Position numbers and translations under genes: made by a program. Shown here piece after piece: positions 43,046 through 52,609 of a stretch of DNA of 64,000 nucleotides (positions are counted from its first letter, which is position 1; each line of letters starts with the position of its first letter). The notes beneath the pieces were generated by a model, which saw only the letters and a program-made list of their open reading frames with translations, had not been told where the DNA came from and ran no database searches. Source of the DNA: CAZMLC01 sp964567125 (GTDB taxonomy: Bacteria > Verrucomicrobiota > Kiritimatiellia > RFP12 > UBA1067); NCBI GenBank assembly GCA_964567125.1, contig CAZMLC010000004.1, forward strand, positions 4,854-68,853. The letters are read 5' to 3'.

Positions 43046-44236
43046 CTATGATCCCTTTGTGAAGAGCGTTAAGATTTTGTCGAAGATGCCGCGGCGGCTG
43101 TTGCCCATATTGGCATACATGAGCGCACCGGCTGCGGCGGTTAACGCGGCAGGGTTGTCCGCCTTTTCAAGTCCGTCGACATTCGTTGGCAGTCCGATGG
43201 TGCAGGGTGCTCTGAAGACGTGCTGTGCGAGGTCGACAACGCCTTTGAGGTATGCACCGCCGCCCGTGATGACAACGCCTGCTCCCACATGTTGCAGGAT
43301 GCCGGCCTGATTGAGTTTGCTGAGGACTACGCGGAAGATTTCATCCATGCGCGCATTGATCACGGTTTGCAGCGCGCGTGGATGGATCGTGCGTTCCTCG
43401 CGACCGAGATCAGCGCCGATCTTGATGCGCGGGGTTGTACTGTCCGCGGTCAACATGGCGGCGCCAAACGAACGCTTGATGTCTTCAGCGTTATTGCCGG
43501 GGATATTGAAGGCCAGGGCGATGTCGTTCGTGACATGATCGCCACCCACAGCGATGCACCCAGCGGCGCACATCACATCGTTGCAGTAGGCCACATAGCT
43601 GGTGGTCCCTCCGCCAAGATTGATCAGGACAACGCCGTTGCGTTTCTGCTCAGGAGTCAAGGTTGAAAGCGCGGAGACAACGCCCGAAAAGACGACATCG
43701 TTGACGTTCAGCTGCATGCTTTTCGCGGCGGTTACCGCATTCTCAATGCGATTTTTCGTGCCATGGATCGCCAGCACGCTTGTGGAGAGCACGTTGCAGC
43801 GCATCCCCAGGGGGTCAACAACACCGGGCTGGTCGTCGAGCATAAAGGTTTGCTCAATGGTATGGAGAATCTGACGGTCTGCGTCTAACGGAACGGCGCG
43901 TGCAATCTCTTTGACATCGTCGATGTCCTCGCGGATGACGATACGATCATGCGAGCGGATTGCTGTGGTTCCTGAATTGGTGTTGGCCTGGATGTGATTC
44001 CCGGAGATGATCTGGATCACTTGCCAGATTTCGGTATCGGCCATTTTCTCCGCCTGTTTCAAGGCGCTCTCAATGCCGGAGCTAACCTGCTTCAGGTCTG
44101 AAATCTGTCCTTTACGGACGCCAATGGTCGGGCAGATACCCACGCCGATGACTTTGACGCGTCCCAGTTCCCCTGTTTCACCGACGCTCACGACGGTGCG
44201 CGATGTGCCTATTTCTAACGCTACTGCAAGCGACAT
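43046..44236 (-). CDS. ftsA: Cell division protein FtsA
   Basis: 396 residues of the actin-like FtsA family: phosphate-1 'VALEIGTSRTVVSVGE', the 1C domain, phosphate-2 'VVLINLGGGTTSYVAY' (the usual Asp residues of IDxGGGTTD are Asn and Ser), and adenosine motif 'VVITGGGAYLKGV'. A C-terminal 'RGIFDKILTLFTKG' is a probable membrane-targeting amphipathic helix. It tethers FtsZ to the membrane. AAAGGA precedes the ATG; the stop is 2 bp before the ftsZ start. Confidence 0.94.
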   Translation of the reverse strand: MSLAVALEIGTSRTVVSVGETGELGRVKVIGVGICPTIGVRKGQISDLKQVSSGIESALKQAEKMADTEIWQVIQIISGNHIQANTNSGTTAIRSHDRIVIREDIDDVKEIARAVPLDADRQILHTIEQTFMLDDQPGVVDPLGMRCNVLSTSVLAIHGTKNRIENAVTAAKSMQLNVNDVVFSGVVSALSTLTPEQKRNGVVLINLGGGTTSYVAYCNDVMCAAGCIAVGGDHVTNDIALAFNIPGNNAEDIKRSFGAAMLTADSTTPRIKIGADLGREERTIHPRALQTVINARMDEIFRVVLSKLNQAGILQHVGAGVVITGGGAYLKGVVDLAQHVFRAPCTIGLPTNVDGLEKADNPAALTAAAGALMYANMGNSRRGIFDKILTLFTKGS

Positions 44237-44251
44237 AACAAAGTCCTTTTT

Positions 44252-45136
44252 TTACTCTAAGACAGGAAGTCGTGCGGTGATCCGTCCAGGAACACGCGCA
44301 TCAAAGATTCTGCACATGCGCCCCGCCTCGCTCTCCATGATGGTGCCGAGCTGATCAAAATGCTTTTGCATGGAGTAGAAGGTGTTTTTCTCATCATCCT
44401 CCATGCCGGGCCATGCGAAGTTCGCCATGCGGTGATCGGAAAAGGTGAGCTGAAAGAACTCTTCCTGTTTGACATCGATGACCAGAATGCGCGACTTGCA
44501 CTCTGGACGCGATGCGTTCTCCACGAGGCGCACGGCAGAGAGGGCAATGCCATGAAGCTGGTCGCCCGGTTTGATTTGCGAAAGCGAGTCCGCGCCTTGG
44601 ATGAGCGGCAATCGGCCCGTGCCTGCGTAACGGACGAAGACGATACCCTCTTCATCGGTGACGCATCCGTTCTGTCCGAGGCGGGCAATGGGTTCACGTT
44701 CAACAACCGAGATGGTGAGTTTGTCGGGCAAGCGGCGGACAATGCTCAATTCGCGGATATTCGGAGCCCACTCCATGAGATCGCGGCGGCGTTTGTCGAT
44801 CGGGATCGAGAAGAGATTCACTCCCTCCTTGAGCTGCAAAACTTCGAGCAGCAAATCGGGCGTGAGCGTCTTGCCGGTTGTGATCGTCACGTTGCGGCGG
44901 ACATCTTTCAGCGTGAAGAGATTTTCCGATTTCAGATAACAGTTGACCAAGGCGTACCAGAGTCCCCAGATCGTCAAAAGACCGACGAGGAAGAGGCTTA
45001 GGACGAGGATAAAGACCCACATGCGCGGCGAAATATCATACATCACATCGGGCATGCGATGTGATGAACGCTGCGCACGTTCCGTGCGTTGGACGGTTCT
45101 TTTGCGCGTCTTAAAGATGTTCAGTTGAATACCCAT
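44252..45136 (-). CDS. ftsQ: Cell division protein FtsQ/DivIB
   Basis: 294 residues: a basic cytoplasmic N-terminus, one membrane helix near residues 40-65 ('VFILVLSLFLVGLLTIWGLW'), a POTRA domain ('LFTLKDVRRNVTITTGKTL') and a beta domain ('RELSIVRRLPDKLTISVVER'). It links early and late divisome proteins. It lies between ddl and ftsA, the classical position. Confidence 0.92.
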   Translation of the reverse strand: MGIQLNIFKTRKRTVQRTERAQRSSHRMPDVMYDISPRMWVFILVLSLFLVGLLTIWGLWYALVNCYLKSENLFTLKDVRRNVTITTGKTLTPDLLLEVLQLKEGVNLFSIPIDKRRRDLMEWAPNIRELSIVRRLPDKLTISVVEREPIARLGQNGCVTDEEGIVFVRYAGTGRLPLIQGADSLSQIKPGDQLHGIALSAVRLVENASRPECKSRILVIDVKQEEFFQLTFSDHRMANFAWPGMEDDEKNTFYSMQKHFDQLGTIMESEAGRMCRIFDARVPGRITARLPVLE

Positions 45137-45142
45137 AGGCGA

Positions 45143-46036
45143 TTAATCGTGCGTTGCGTAATCTAGGATTTTTAAGCACAGGTCGCTGAAGGAATACCCG
45201 GCCCGTGCAGCCGCTTTCGGGAGCAAACTCGTTGCAGTGAATCCTGGGATGGTATTGATTTCAAGGATAAAGGGTTCACCTTCCGGCGTAACGCGGAAAT
45301 CGACGCGGCTCATGCCGCGACAACCGATGGTCTTGAATGCTGCAAGCGCGAGCGCCTGACACTGTTGAGTGATCGGCTGGTCCGCAGCTTCTTCGGGGAA
45401 GAGGTAGCGCGTCTGCCCCGGCGTATACTTCTCTGTAAAACCATACCAGCTGTTGGGCGCTGCAATTTCAACCACAGGCAGGGCTGTTTCACCGACGATC
45501 CCCACGGTCCATTCGCGTCCCGGAACGTAGGCCTCGACCAGGACTTCACCCTGAGGATCAGCGGCGCGGGCTAACGCGACAGCCTTTTCCCACTGCGTCC
45601 ATTCCGTGACTTTCGAGATACCGACACTGGAACCGTCACGCGGTGGTTTCACCACGAGCGGCAGCGGCAGCTGCGTGGTTACATGCGGTGCCGGCAAACA
45701 TTCGAACGCCGCGGTCGGAAGACCGGCTGCGATCAAGCGTTTTTTCGTTTCGATTTTATCCATGGCGATGCGGCTTGCGCATGCGCCCGGACCTGTGTAG
45801 GGGATACCCCGTTTATCGAGCGCAGCCTGTACGCCGCCATCTTCGCCATATCCGCCGTGGAGTGCGAGAAAAACGACGTCGATGTCGTCGGGCAATACCG
45901 CGAGATCATTGGTCTCTAAGACAACAGGGACAACGGTTCTGCCTGCTGCCTCCAGCGCCGCGACGACCGCTGTTCCTGATTTTAACGAGACCTCGCGTTC
46001 GTGCGAGGTTCCACCCATAATGACTGCAATTTTCAT
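45143..46036 (-). CDS. ddl: D-alanine--D-alanine ligase
   Basis: ATP-grasp enzyme of about 297 residues making the D-Ala-D-Ala dipeptide of peptidoglycan. 'IAVIMGGTSHEREVSLKSG', 'LPLVVKPPRDGSSVGISKV', 'EAYVPGREWTVGI' and 'PFILEINTIPGFTATSLLP' are the expected motifs. The ATG at 46036 has AGGTGG upstream; the GTG at 46048 is less likely. In Chlamydia Ddl is fused to MurC; here it is separate. Confidence 0.96.
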   Translation of the reverse strand: MKIAVIMGGTSHEREVSLKSGTAVVAALEAAGRTVVPVVLETNDLAVLPDDIDVVFLALHGGYGEDGGVQAALDKRGIPYTGPGACASRIAMDKIETKKRLIAAGLPTAAFECLPAPHVTTQLPLPLVVKPPRDGSSVGISKVTEWTQWEKAVALARAADPQGEVLVEAYVPGREWTVGIVGETALPVVEIAAPNSWYGFTEKYTPGQTRYLFPEEAADQPITQQCQALALAAFKTIGCRGMSRVDFRVTPEGEPFILEINTIPGFTATSLLPKAAARAGYSFSDLCLKILDYATHD

Positions 46037-46057
46037 GATTGATTCCACCTGTACAAT

Positions 46058-48367
46058 CTATTCGACCCGCAAACCACATACTTCGGGTTTCAGTTCAATG
46101 CCTGCACCATACTGCGCACGCATCTGCAAGACCTGCACCAGTGCCAGGACATCCGAAGCGTAAGCATGCGCTTCTGTTGCGATAATATTCGCGTGAAACT
46201 CCGTCACTTTCGCACCGCCGATCGTCCGCCCTTTACATCCTACTTGATCGAGGATCCGTCCCGCTGAAGAACCTTCCGGATTCTTAAACACAGAGCCTGC
46301 TGTCCGCAATCCGGACAGGGGAACACGCTTCTTGCGGAATGCCTCGCGTAGGTTGCGGATGGTCGCCGGGTCACTCCGGTCAAGACGTACTTTACAGGTC
46401 AATGCCAGCGCATGATTCAAATAGGCGCAGGTACGATACCCAAACCCAAGGAATGGTGTTTCCACTATAGCAGATGTATGGTCTGAATTCAAACAGCGAA
46501 TCCACTCCACGCGCGATCCGATTTCAGCGCCGTGCGCGCCGGCATTCATGCGTAGCCATCCGCCCAGTGAACCTGGGACGCCGTCGAGAAATTCGAGGCC
46601 GGAAAAACCCTCCCGGGTCAGCTTTTCAAGTAGCGCTGGACCGGGCCAGCCGCAGCCGAGGATCAGACCGCCATCCGTATCGATCGCATAGGTCCGCTCC
46701 GCTCCTTTTGCGAGGCGCAGCGCAACGCCGGGCTGGCAGAGGTCGCTGATCCAGCTGTTGGCGCCCATGCCGAAGAACCGCCACGGGCAGGCTGTTTGTC
46801 CGCACTGCCGGATCACGGCTTCCAGCGCTTCGGACGAGGCGCATTCAATGGCCCATTCGTAGCGGCCGCCCACATGATAGGTCGACCAGTTTGCCAGTAC
46901 AGGCCATTCTTCAAGCGCAATGCCTGGAAGCGCACTGAAGGCCTGTGTTCGGGCATCGTGCACGGCGGTTTGAGCGGCGCGCGTGGCGCAGTCGCGCTGC
47001 GCACGCGTGGCGAGCTGAATGATATCGCCCGCGCCTGCGAGTACAATCAGATCGCCGGGCTGGCTTGTCAGGAAGACGTGCGTCCAGGCTTCGTCCAGCG
47101 AGCGCGCTAACGCGACCTTCTGGTGCGGATAGGTTGCGCGAAAATGCGCATAGAGGTCGGCGCTGGTTCCGCCTTCGCAGGGCTTTTCCGACGCCGCGTA
47201 AACAGGCAGGAGGATCACTTCATCCGCACTGTGCAGGGCCGCAGGGAACTCGGCACCCAGCGCGCGGGTTCGCGTATAGCGATGGGGCTGGAAGAGCACG
47301 CGGAGCCGCGCAGGGTTGCGGATTTTCGCCATGCTCAGGGCTGCGGCCAGTTCAATGGGATGGTGCGCATAGTCTGCGATCACGGTCAGATTCTCATCTT
47401 GCGCGATCGTCTCAAAGCGGCGCCCCGGCAATTCGCTGCATGCCGTGCTCAGGTGAGATATGCAGGCGTCGAGAGGAAGCCCTGCAAGATGTGCGGCGGC
47501 CAAAGCCGCCAGCGCGTTGAGAATGTTGTGCCTGCCGGTTACAGGCAGCGTCAGTGTTGCCTGGAACACCGTGCGGAAATAGAGGTCGAACTGCGCCGTG
47601 GAGGCTGTGAGCTGAACCGCCTCCGCGCGCATATCCGCGGCAGCATCAAACCCATAGGTGAGGCACGGTACGCGCGGATTGCTCTGGGCGATCTCAAACG
47701 CGCGTGCATGGTCGCGGCATACGGCGATGCCGTGCGTTGTTTGCCGGACCGCCTGACGGAAACAGTCAAAAAGCGCGGTTTCGTCGGCAAAGTGTTCAAG
47801 ATGGTCGAGATCCGTGTTGGTGAGGACCAGGATTTTCGGCGCATAGAGGGCGAGCGTACCATCGCTTTCGTCGGCTTCAACCACGAGGATATCGCTGCGA
47901 TCGGTCCCAGCCACGCATTCAAGGGCTGGCGTGTATCCGCCGATGCACCAGTTCGGTTTTTTATCCAGTTCCTGCAAGAGCCGGGTGATAAAACAGCTGG
48001 TGGTGGTCTTGCCGTGCGTGCCGCACACCGCGATGCCCCAGCGGGCATTGACTAAGCTTGCGAGAACTTCACCGCGGGAGAAGATCGGGATCCCTTGGGC
48101 TTGCGCGGCGCGCCGTTCCGGATGGTCCGGTGCGATTGCCGGCGTAACGACCAGCAGATCCGCAGTGTCCACGTGGCGGGGATCGTGGTGATCATCGATG
48201 GCGATCTGCACATCATTCAGCCACGCATGCAGCGCATTGACGTGCGCATCGCATCCCGTAACCTGCCAGCCGAGCTGCTTCACGTGATAGGCTACACCAG
48301 CCATGCCGATGCCGCAGATGCCTTGAAAATGGGCACGGCCGGGTTTCGTCCAATCCATGGGCCTCAT
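46058..48367 (-). CDS. murCB: MurC-MurB fusion (UDP-MurNAc:L-alanine ligase / UDP-enolpyruvyl-GlcNAc reductase)
   Basis: About 769 residues from the ATG at 48367 (TAGGACG upstream). The N-terminal MurC has 'GICGIGMAGVAYHVKQLGWQ' for UDP-sugar binding, P-loop 'CGTHGKTTTS' and 'VVEADESDGTL'. The C-terminal MurB, from about residue 480, has FAD-binding 'WSTYHVGGRYEWAIE', 'GMGANSWISD', 'LDGVPGSLGGWLRMNAGAHG' and the catalytic Ser in 'AGSVFKNPEG'. MurB makes UDP-MurNAc and MurC adds the first L-Ala, so these are consecutive steps. sppA ends 7 bp upstream. Confidence 0.96.
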   Translation of the reverse strand: MRPMDWTKPGRAHFQGICGIGMAGVAYHVKQLGWQVTGCDAHVNALHAWLNDVQIAIDDHHDPRHVDTADLLVVTPAIAPDHPERRAAQAQGIPIFSRGEVLASLVNARWGIAVCGTHGKTTTSCFITRLLQELDKKPNWCIGGYTPALECVAGTDRSDILVVEADESDGTLALYAPKILVLTNTDLDHLEHFADETALFDCFRQAVRQTTHGIAVCRDHARAFEIAQSNPRVPCLTYGFDAAADMRAEAVQLTASTAQFDLYFRTVFQATLTLPVTGRHNILNALAALAAAHLAGLPLDACISHLSTACSELPGRRFETIAQDENLTVIADYAHHPIELAAALSMAKIRNPARLRVLFQPHRYTRTRALGAEFPAALHSADEVILLPVYAASEKPCEGGTSADLYAHFRATYPHQKVALARSLDEAWTHVFLTSQPGDLIVLAGAGDIIQLATRAQRDCATRAAQTAVHDARTQAFSALPGIALEEWPVLANWSTYHVGGRYEWAIECASSEALEAVIRQCGQTACPWRFFGMGANSWISDLCQPGVALRLAKGAERTYAIDTDGGLILGCGWPGPALLEKLTREGFSGLEFLDGVPGSLGGWLRMNAGAHGAEIGSRVEWIRCLNSDHTSAIVETPFLGFGYRTCAYLNHALALTCKVRLDRSDPATIRNLREAFRKKRVPLSGLRTAGSVFKNPEGSSAGRILDQVGCKGRTIGGAKVTEFHANIIATEAHAYASDVLALVQVLQMRAQYGAGIELKPEVCGLRVE

Positions 48368-48374
48368 GTTCGTC

Positions 48375-49439
48375 CTACCATGTCCATTGATAATGCAAGC
48401 CGGAGGCGGTATGCTCACCGCGCAGCAATCCGCGTAGCGACGTACTCAAGCCGATTCCCGGCCGCGAAAGCATATCCCAGAAGGTCAGCTGTTCGTCGTA
48501 ACGATAAATGCGGATACCGTCGTCGGTCTTGAGCAATTCCGCCATTTTTTTGTGCGCATCTTCGCTGTAGCCAATACCGTCAATCAGTTTGAGCTTCAGC
48601 GCCTCATCCGCAAGGAAGACGCGGCCGTCAGCCAGCGGCGCAACGACTTCGCGCGCCAGATGGCGGTTCTCGGCAACCAGATGGACAAAGCGCTGGTGCA
48701 TGGCTTGGATGATTTTCTGCACCATTTCGCGCTGTTCAGGTTTCACGTCTTGGAAGGGGTTCAGGAAGTCCTTGTTGTCGCCTGATTTGATCGTGACATC
48801 CTGGATGCCGATCTTCTGCGCCAGCTGCTTGATGTTATACGATTGCATGATCACGCCGATCGAACCGGTTATGGTTGTCGGATGGGCAAAGATGAAATCC
48901 GCGGCGACCGCAATGTAATAGGCGCCTGAAGCGGCGACATCGCCCATGATGGCGACGACGATGCGCGACTCATCCGCTTCCTTGAATTTCTTCAATGCGT
49001 GGAAAATAATGTCGCTGTCGGTAATGCCCCCGCCGCCGCTGTTGATCTCAAGGATAATGCCCTTCACATCCGGATCGAGCGTTGCGCGCCGGATGCTGCG
49101 CAGACTGAGTGCGGTCGAGTTTGGTTGCCACGTATGGCTTCCTTCGGCGAGCAGGATCATGCCCTCAATCGGAATGCGTACAACTTTGGTCGTGCCTGCG
49201 CCGTAGGACCACACTTCCTCAAGACTGGGAAATTCGTCTTCACCGTAGTCACCTTTCAGCGTCGCCTTGTGCTGGGTGATCATCTTGCGCATCGCGGGAT
49301 CTTCATAGGCGATGACGCCAAGTCCGACGATGCCTGCGAAAACAAGAAATACCACGAATCCGAGGATGGCAAAGCCTGTAACCAGACAGCCGAAGCCGCA
49401 ACCGCGCTTCGTTGTTGAAGAATCAGGATTGTTCGACAT
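48375..49439 (-). CDS. sppA: Signal peptide peptidase SppA (S49 family)
   Basis: 354 residues: one N-terminal membrane helix ('FAILGFVVFLVFAGIVGLGV') and an S49 protease domain. The Ser nucleophile is in 'IMGDVAASGAYYIAVAA' and the general-base Lys in 'IKSGDNKDFLNPF', matching the single-domain Ser-Lys dyad enzymes. 'TGSIGVIMQ' is also conserved. It degrades cleaved signal peptides in the membrane. It heads the minus-strand division cluster, possibly by chance of position. Confidence 0.94.
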   Translation of the reverse strand: MSNNPDSSTTKRGCGFGCLVTGFAILGFVVFLVFAGIVGLGVIAYEDPAMRKMITQHKATLKGDYGEDEFPSLEEVWSYGAGTTKVVRIPIEGMILLAEGSHTWQPNSTALSLRSIRRATLDPDVKGIILEINSGGGGITDSDIIFHALKKFKEADESRIVVAIMGDVAASGAYYIAVAADFIFAHPTTITGSIGVIMQSYNIKQLAQKIGIQDVTIKSGDNKDFLNPFQDVKPEQREMVQKIIQAMHQRFVHLVAENRHLAREVVAPLADGRVFLADEALKLKLIDGIGYSEDAHKKMAELLKTDDGIRIYRYDEQLTFWDMLSRPGIGLSTSLRGLLRGEHTASGLHYQWTW

Positions 49440-49548
49440 AAAACTCCTCTTTGAAAAATTTCTCTCATCTTATCAAACCTGCTCCTCGAACTCCAAGCAT
49501 CATTGTGAAAAACCTTTCATGAATTGCGCGCGTTTCCGCGACTTTCAT

Positions 49549-49578
49549 TTGACTTTGTGTCGCGCAGCATGCTATGGT
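49549..49578 (+). promoter_or_regulatory. Candidate promoter of the TGA-interrupted gene
   Basis: TTGACT (49549-49554), an 18-bp spacer and TATGGT (49573-49578), in the divergent spacer after sppA. The start codon is 34 bp downstream. Confidence 0.55.
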
Positions 49579-49612
49579 GTAAACATTACTTAAAAGTGAT
49601 GTGGAGGGATAT

Positions 49613-50170
49613 ATGTTAAAAGGTCTGTTTGCGATCAGTGTGATGGCTGTCGTTGCAGCGCATGCTCAGCTCAGACCGCTGCAGCAGAAGGTGTCGACTG
49701 GAGGAGGGCTTTCTACGCTCTCAGCCGCGCAGACGGGGATTCCCTCTGAGGCTGAAATTAGCGCGTTTAAGACCGAATCTGACAATCCTTCCAAGCCAGC
49801 GGAAAAGTTGGTCCTGGTGGCTAATCTTGCTGTACAGAAAATGACGCCGGATATGCGAAAAAAGTATACGTTTAACGGACGTGTACCTTATCGCTTGACG
49901 GTCGAGTTATTGCGGTCTTCGGCCGCAGGCGGGCGCGCAACGCGCGTGTTAGAAGGTTCCTGCAATATTGTCTTGGTGGATGCTTCGGGCGCGGTACTTA
50001 AGCGAACGAAGGAGTCCATGGCCAACCTCTGTCCTTCTTGAGGAGGCCGAGGCGGCTATCTCGGTGAGGTGGCCAAAGCAGGAACATACAAAGCGTATGT
50101 CTGGATCAAGACAAAGGCGGGCACGTTTGGTAAAGTGATTGACGCTCCGCTGCAGGTAACGACCGATTAA
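49613..50170 (+). CDS. Secreted protein with in-frame TGA (possible recoding or nonsense mutation)
   Basis: The ATG at 49613 has GGAGGG upstream and opens a signal peptide ('MLKGLFAISVMAVVAAHA'). The mature part is beta-rich ('FNGRVPYRLTVELLRSS'). A TGA at 50039-50041 (codon 143) would end the protein after 'MANLCPS'. The same frame then stays open for 42 codons, starting 'GGRGGYLGEVAKAGTYKAY', with a continuing beta-sandwich pattern to TAA at 50168. A terminator follows 25 bp later. A Cys at the TGA would give CPSCGGRG, a CxxCxGxG motif. Selenocysteine, readthrough, mutation and sequencing error all remain possible. Family unrecognised. Confidence 0.65.
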
Positions 50171-50195
50171 TAGATTGCGCTGAATATGCATGTCC

Positions 50196-50228
50196 GCGGG
50201 CATCCTGATGGGGGCCCGCATTTTTTTT
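50196..50228 (+). terminator. Intrinsic terminator
   Basis: GCGGGC (50196-50201) pairs with GCCCGC (50214-50219) around a 12-nt loop, followed after one A by eight T (50221-50228). It lies just after the TAA at 50170, supporting that position as the natural gene end. Confidence 0.85.
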
Positions 50229-50315
50229 ACCCGCCGATGCGGGTTGCTTTGTCTTGAGCATGAGCTGCTGTTTTGAAATACTGATCGTATTGTATAAAAC
50301 GAATGGGGACGTACG

Positions 50316-52598
50316 ATGAAACGATCTTTTTTTAATGCATGGGTAGGGGTGTCGGTAGCGTGTCTGACGTTTTCGGTGGGCGCCGAAGATGTTGTTCAGC
50401 ACGTCCTGCCCTTGATGGGGACGGACAGTTCGTTTGAATTATCGAGCGGCAATCTCTATCCCGCGATTGCGCGGCCATGGGGCATGAATTTCTGGACGCC
50501 GCAGACTGGCAAGATGGGCAATGGCTGGGTCTACAGCTATACGGCGCACAAGCTGGTCGGCATCAAACAGACGCATCAGCCAAGTCCGTGGATCAACGAT
50601 TACGGGCAGTTCTCGGTTCTGCCCGTCACCGGCAAAGCGGCATTTACGGAGGCAACACGCTCTGCGTGGTTCTCGCACAAAGCCGAACGCGCAGAACCGC
50701 ACTATTATCGCGTCTATCTGGCTGATTACGATACGACCGTTGAGGTCACGCCGACAGAACGCGCGGCGCTCTTCCGCGTGACGTATCCGCAAACTGAGCA
50801 CCCCTATTTTGTTGTCGATGCCTTTGATAAAGGCTCGTTTATCAAGGTGATTCCGGCTGAACGCAAGGTGGTTGGCTGGACCACGCGCAACGCGGGCGGG
50901 GTGCCGGCAAATTTCAAAAACTATTTCGTGCTGATCTTTGATGCGCCCTTTGCGGAAGCGCAGATCTGGTCCGGCGATGCACTCAAGCCCGGCATAACGG
51001 AATTGCAGGAGAATCATGTGGGCGCCTTGCTGCGCTTCCCTGCGACACAGCGCGGCCAGCAGGTGCATGTGCGCGTGGCCTCCTCGTTCATCAGCGCCGA
51101 ACAGGCGGAGCGCAATCTGAACGAACTGGGAACAGGGTCGTTCGATGCCCTGGTGGAACAGGGACGTCAGGTCTGGAATAGCGAATTGGGCCGCATCGCC
51201 GTGAGCGGCGGGACGCTCGATCAGCAACGTGTGTTTTATACCTGCCTCTATCGGTCGCTGCTGTTCCCTCGCATGTTTTACGAGTATAACGAAAAGGGCG
51301 AGGTCGTGCATTATAGCCCGCATACCGGTGAAATCCGGCCTGGCTATTACTTTACCGATGCGGGTTTCTGGGATACCTTCCGGGCGTTGATGCCGCTGCT
51401 CAATCTGATCCGTCCGACGCGCAGTGCGCAGATGATGGCCGGCTTGCAGCAGTGTTACGAGGAGAGCGGCTGGTTGCCCGAATGGGCGAGCCCCGGACAT
51501 CGCGATTGCATGGTCGGCAACAATTCAGCCTCGATCGTCGCCGATGCCTATCTGTCCGGCGCGCGCGAAGGCTACGATATCCAGAAACTTTACGCGGCGT
51601 TGGTCCATGGCGCTGAGAATAGTCATCCGACCCTTCGCTCGACAGGACGCCTGGGCGCAAAGGCGTATATGGAGAAGGGCTATGTACCGCGCGATATCGG
51701 GATCAACGAAAGCGCCGCGCGGACGCTGGAGTACGCCTATGATGATTGGTGTATCTGGCGTTTGGCTGTGGCGCTCAAACGGCCGCAGAACGAAATCGAC
51801 ACCTTTGCGCGGCGCGCACTGAATTATAAAAACCTGTATGCCGCGGAACAGGGGTGGATGGTCGGACGCAACGCGGATGGCACGTTTGATCCCGCCTTCA
51901 ACCGCTTCAAGTGGGGTGGCGATTTTACCGAGGGGAATAGCGTGCACTACTCGTGGTCCGTGTTCCATGATATGCAGGGGTTGATGTCGCTGATGGGCGG
52001 CCCCACGGCGTTTGTCGCGAAGCTCGACGGCGTCTTTGCTACACCGCCCTGCTTTGATGAGAGCTACTACCGTCAGGTGATCCATGAGATCCGCGAAATG
52101 CAGATCATGAATTTCGGCCAGTATGCGCACGGTAATCAGCCGATCCAGCACATGGTTTATCTCTATCCCTATGCCGGAGCTGCGTGGAAGACGCAGTATT
52201 GGGTGCGCGAAGTGATGGAGCGGCTCTACACGCCCGCTCCGGATGGCTATTGCGGCGATGAGGATAACGGCCAGACCTCGGCCTGGTATGTCTTTTCCGC
52301 CTTGGGCTTCTATCCGGTCTGCCCCGCGAGCGGCGAATACGTGCTGGGTACACCGCTCTTTAAGCAGGCGACCGTGACCTTTGAGGATGGGCGCAAACTG
52401 GTGATCCACGCGCCGGAGAACAGCGCGCGCAATCGCTTTGTGAAGGCGGTTAAAGTTAATGGCGCGGCATATACCCGTCCAGCAATCTGTTCAGATCTGC
52501 TGAAAAAAGGCGCTACGCTGGAGCTGGATATGACGGACAAACCTCAGCCGCAATCGGAATTGCGCGCCGAGGATCGTCCGTATTCGCTGACCAAGTGA
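50316..52598 (+). CDS. Exported GH92 alpha-1,2-mannosidase
   Basis: 760 residues with a signal peptide ('VGVSVACLTFSVGA'). The GH92 features are 'ELSSGNLYPAIARPWGMNFW' near the start, 'GFWDTFRALMPLL', probable catalytic acid Glu539 in 'GGDFTEGNSVHYSW', His590-Glu591 in 'VIHEIREM' at the spacing of the pair linked to alpha-1,2 specificity, and 'GDEDNGQTSAWYVFSALGFY' with the probable base Asp. GH92 enzymes are calcium-dependent inverting exo-mannosidases acting on N-glycans or mannans. It stands alone, convergent with the saccharide operon, and has its own start region. Confidence 0.94.
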   Translation: MKRSFFNAWVGVSVACLTFSVGAEDVVQHVLPLMGTDSSFELSSGNLYPAIARPWGMNFWTPQTGKMGNGWVYSYTAHKLVGIKQTHQPSPWINDYGQFSVLPVTGKAAFTEATRSAWFSHKAERAEPHYYRVYLADYDTTVEVTPTERAALFRVTYPQTEHPYFVVDAFDKGSFIKVIPAERKVVGWTTRNAGGVPANFKNYFVLIFDAPFAEAQIWSGDALKPGITELQENHVGALLRFPATQRGQQVHVRVASSFISAEQAERNLNELGTGSFDALVEQGRQVWNSELGRIAVSGGTLDQQRVFYTCLYRSLLFPRMFYEYNEKGEVVHYSPHTGEIRPGYYFTDAGFWDTFRALMPLLNLIRPTRSAQMMAGLQQCYEESGWLPEWASPGHRDCMVGNNSASIVADAYLSGAREGYDIQKLYAALVHGAENSHPTLRSTGRLGAKAYMEKGYVPRDIGINESAARTLEYAYDDWCIWRLAVALKRPQNEIDTFARRALNYKNLYAAEQGWMVGRNADGTFDPAFNRFKWGGDFTEGNSVHYSWSVFHDMQGLMSLMGGPTAFVAKLDGVFATPPCFDESYYRQVIHEIREMQIMNFGQYAHGNQPIQHMVYLYPYAGAAWKTQYWVREVMERLYTPAPDGYCGDEDNGQTSAWYVFSALGFYPVCPASGEYVLGTPLFKQATVTFEDGRKLVIHAPENSARNRFVKAVKVNGAAYTRPAICSDLLKKGATLELDMTDKPQPQSELRAEDRPYSLTK

Positions 52599-52609
52599 GG
52601 AGTGCTGCG

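Noticed and set aside
52131..52142. GNQP instead of GNEP in the GH92 enzyme, first suspected as loss of the catalytic acid
   Set aside because: The spacing to the GDEDNGQ motif places the catalytic acid at Glu539 in 'FTEGN', which is intact. The GNQPIQH form is usual in one GH92 subgroup.
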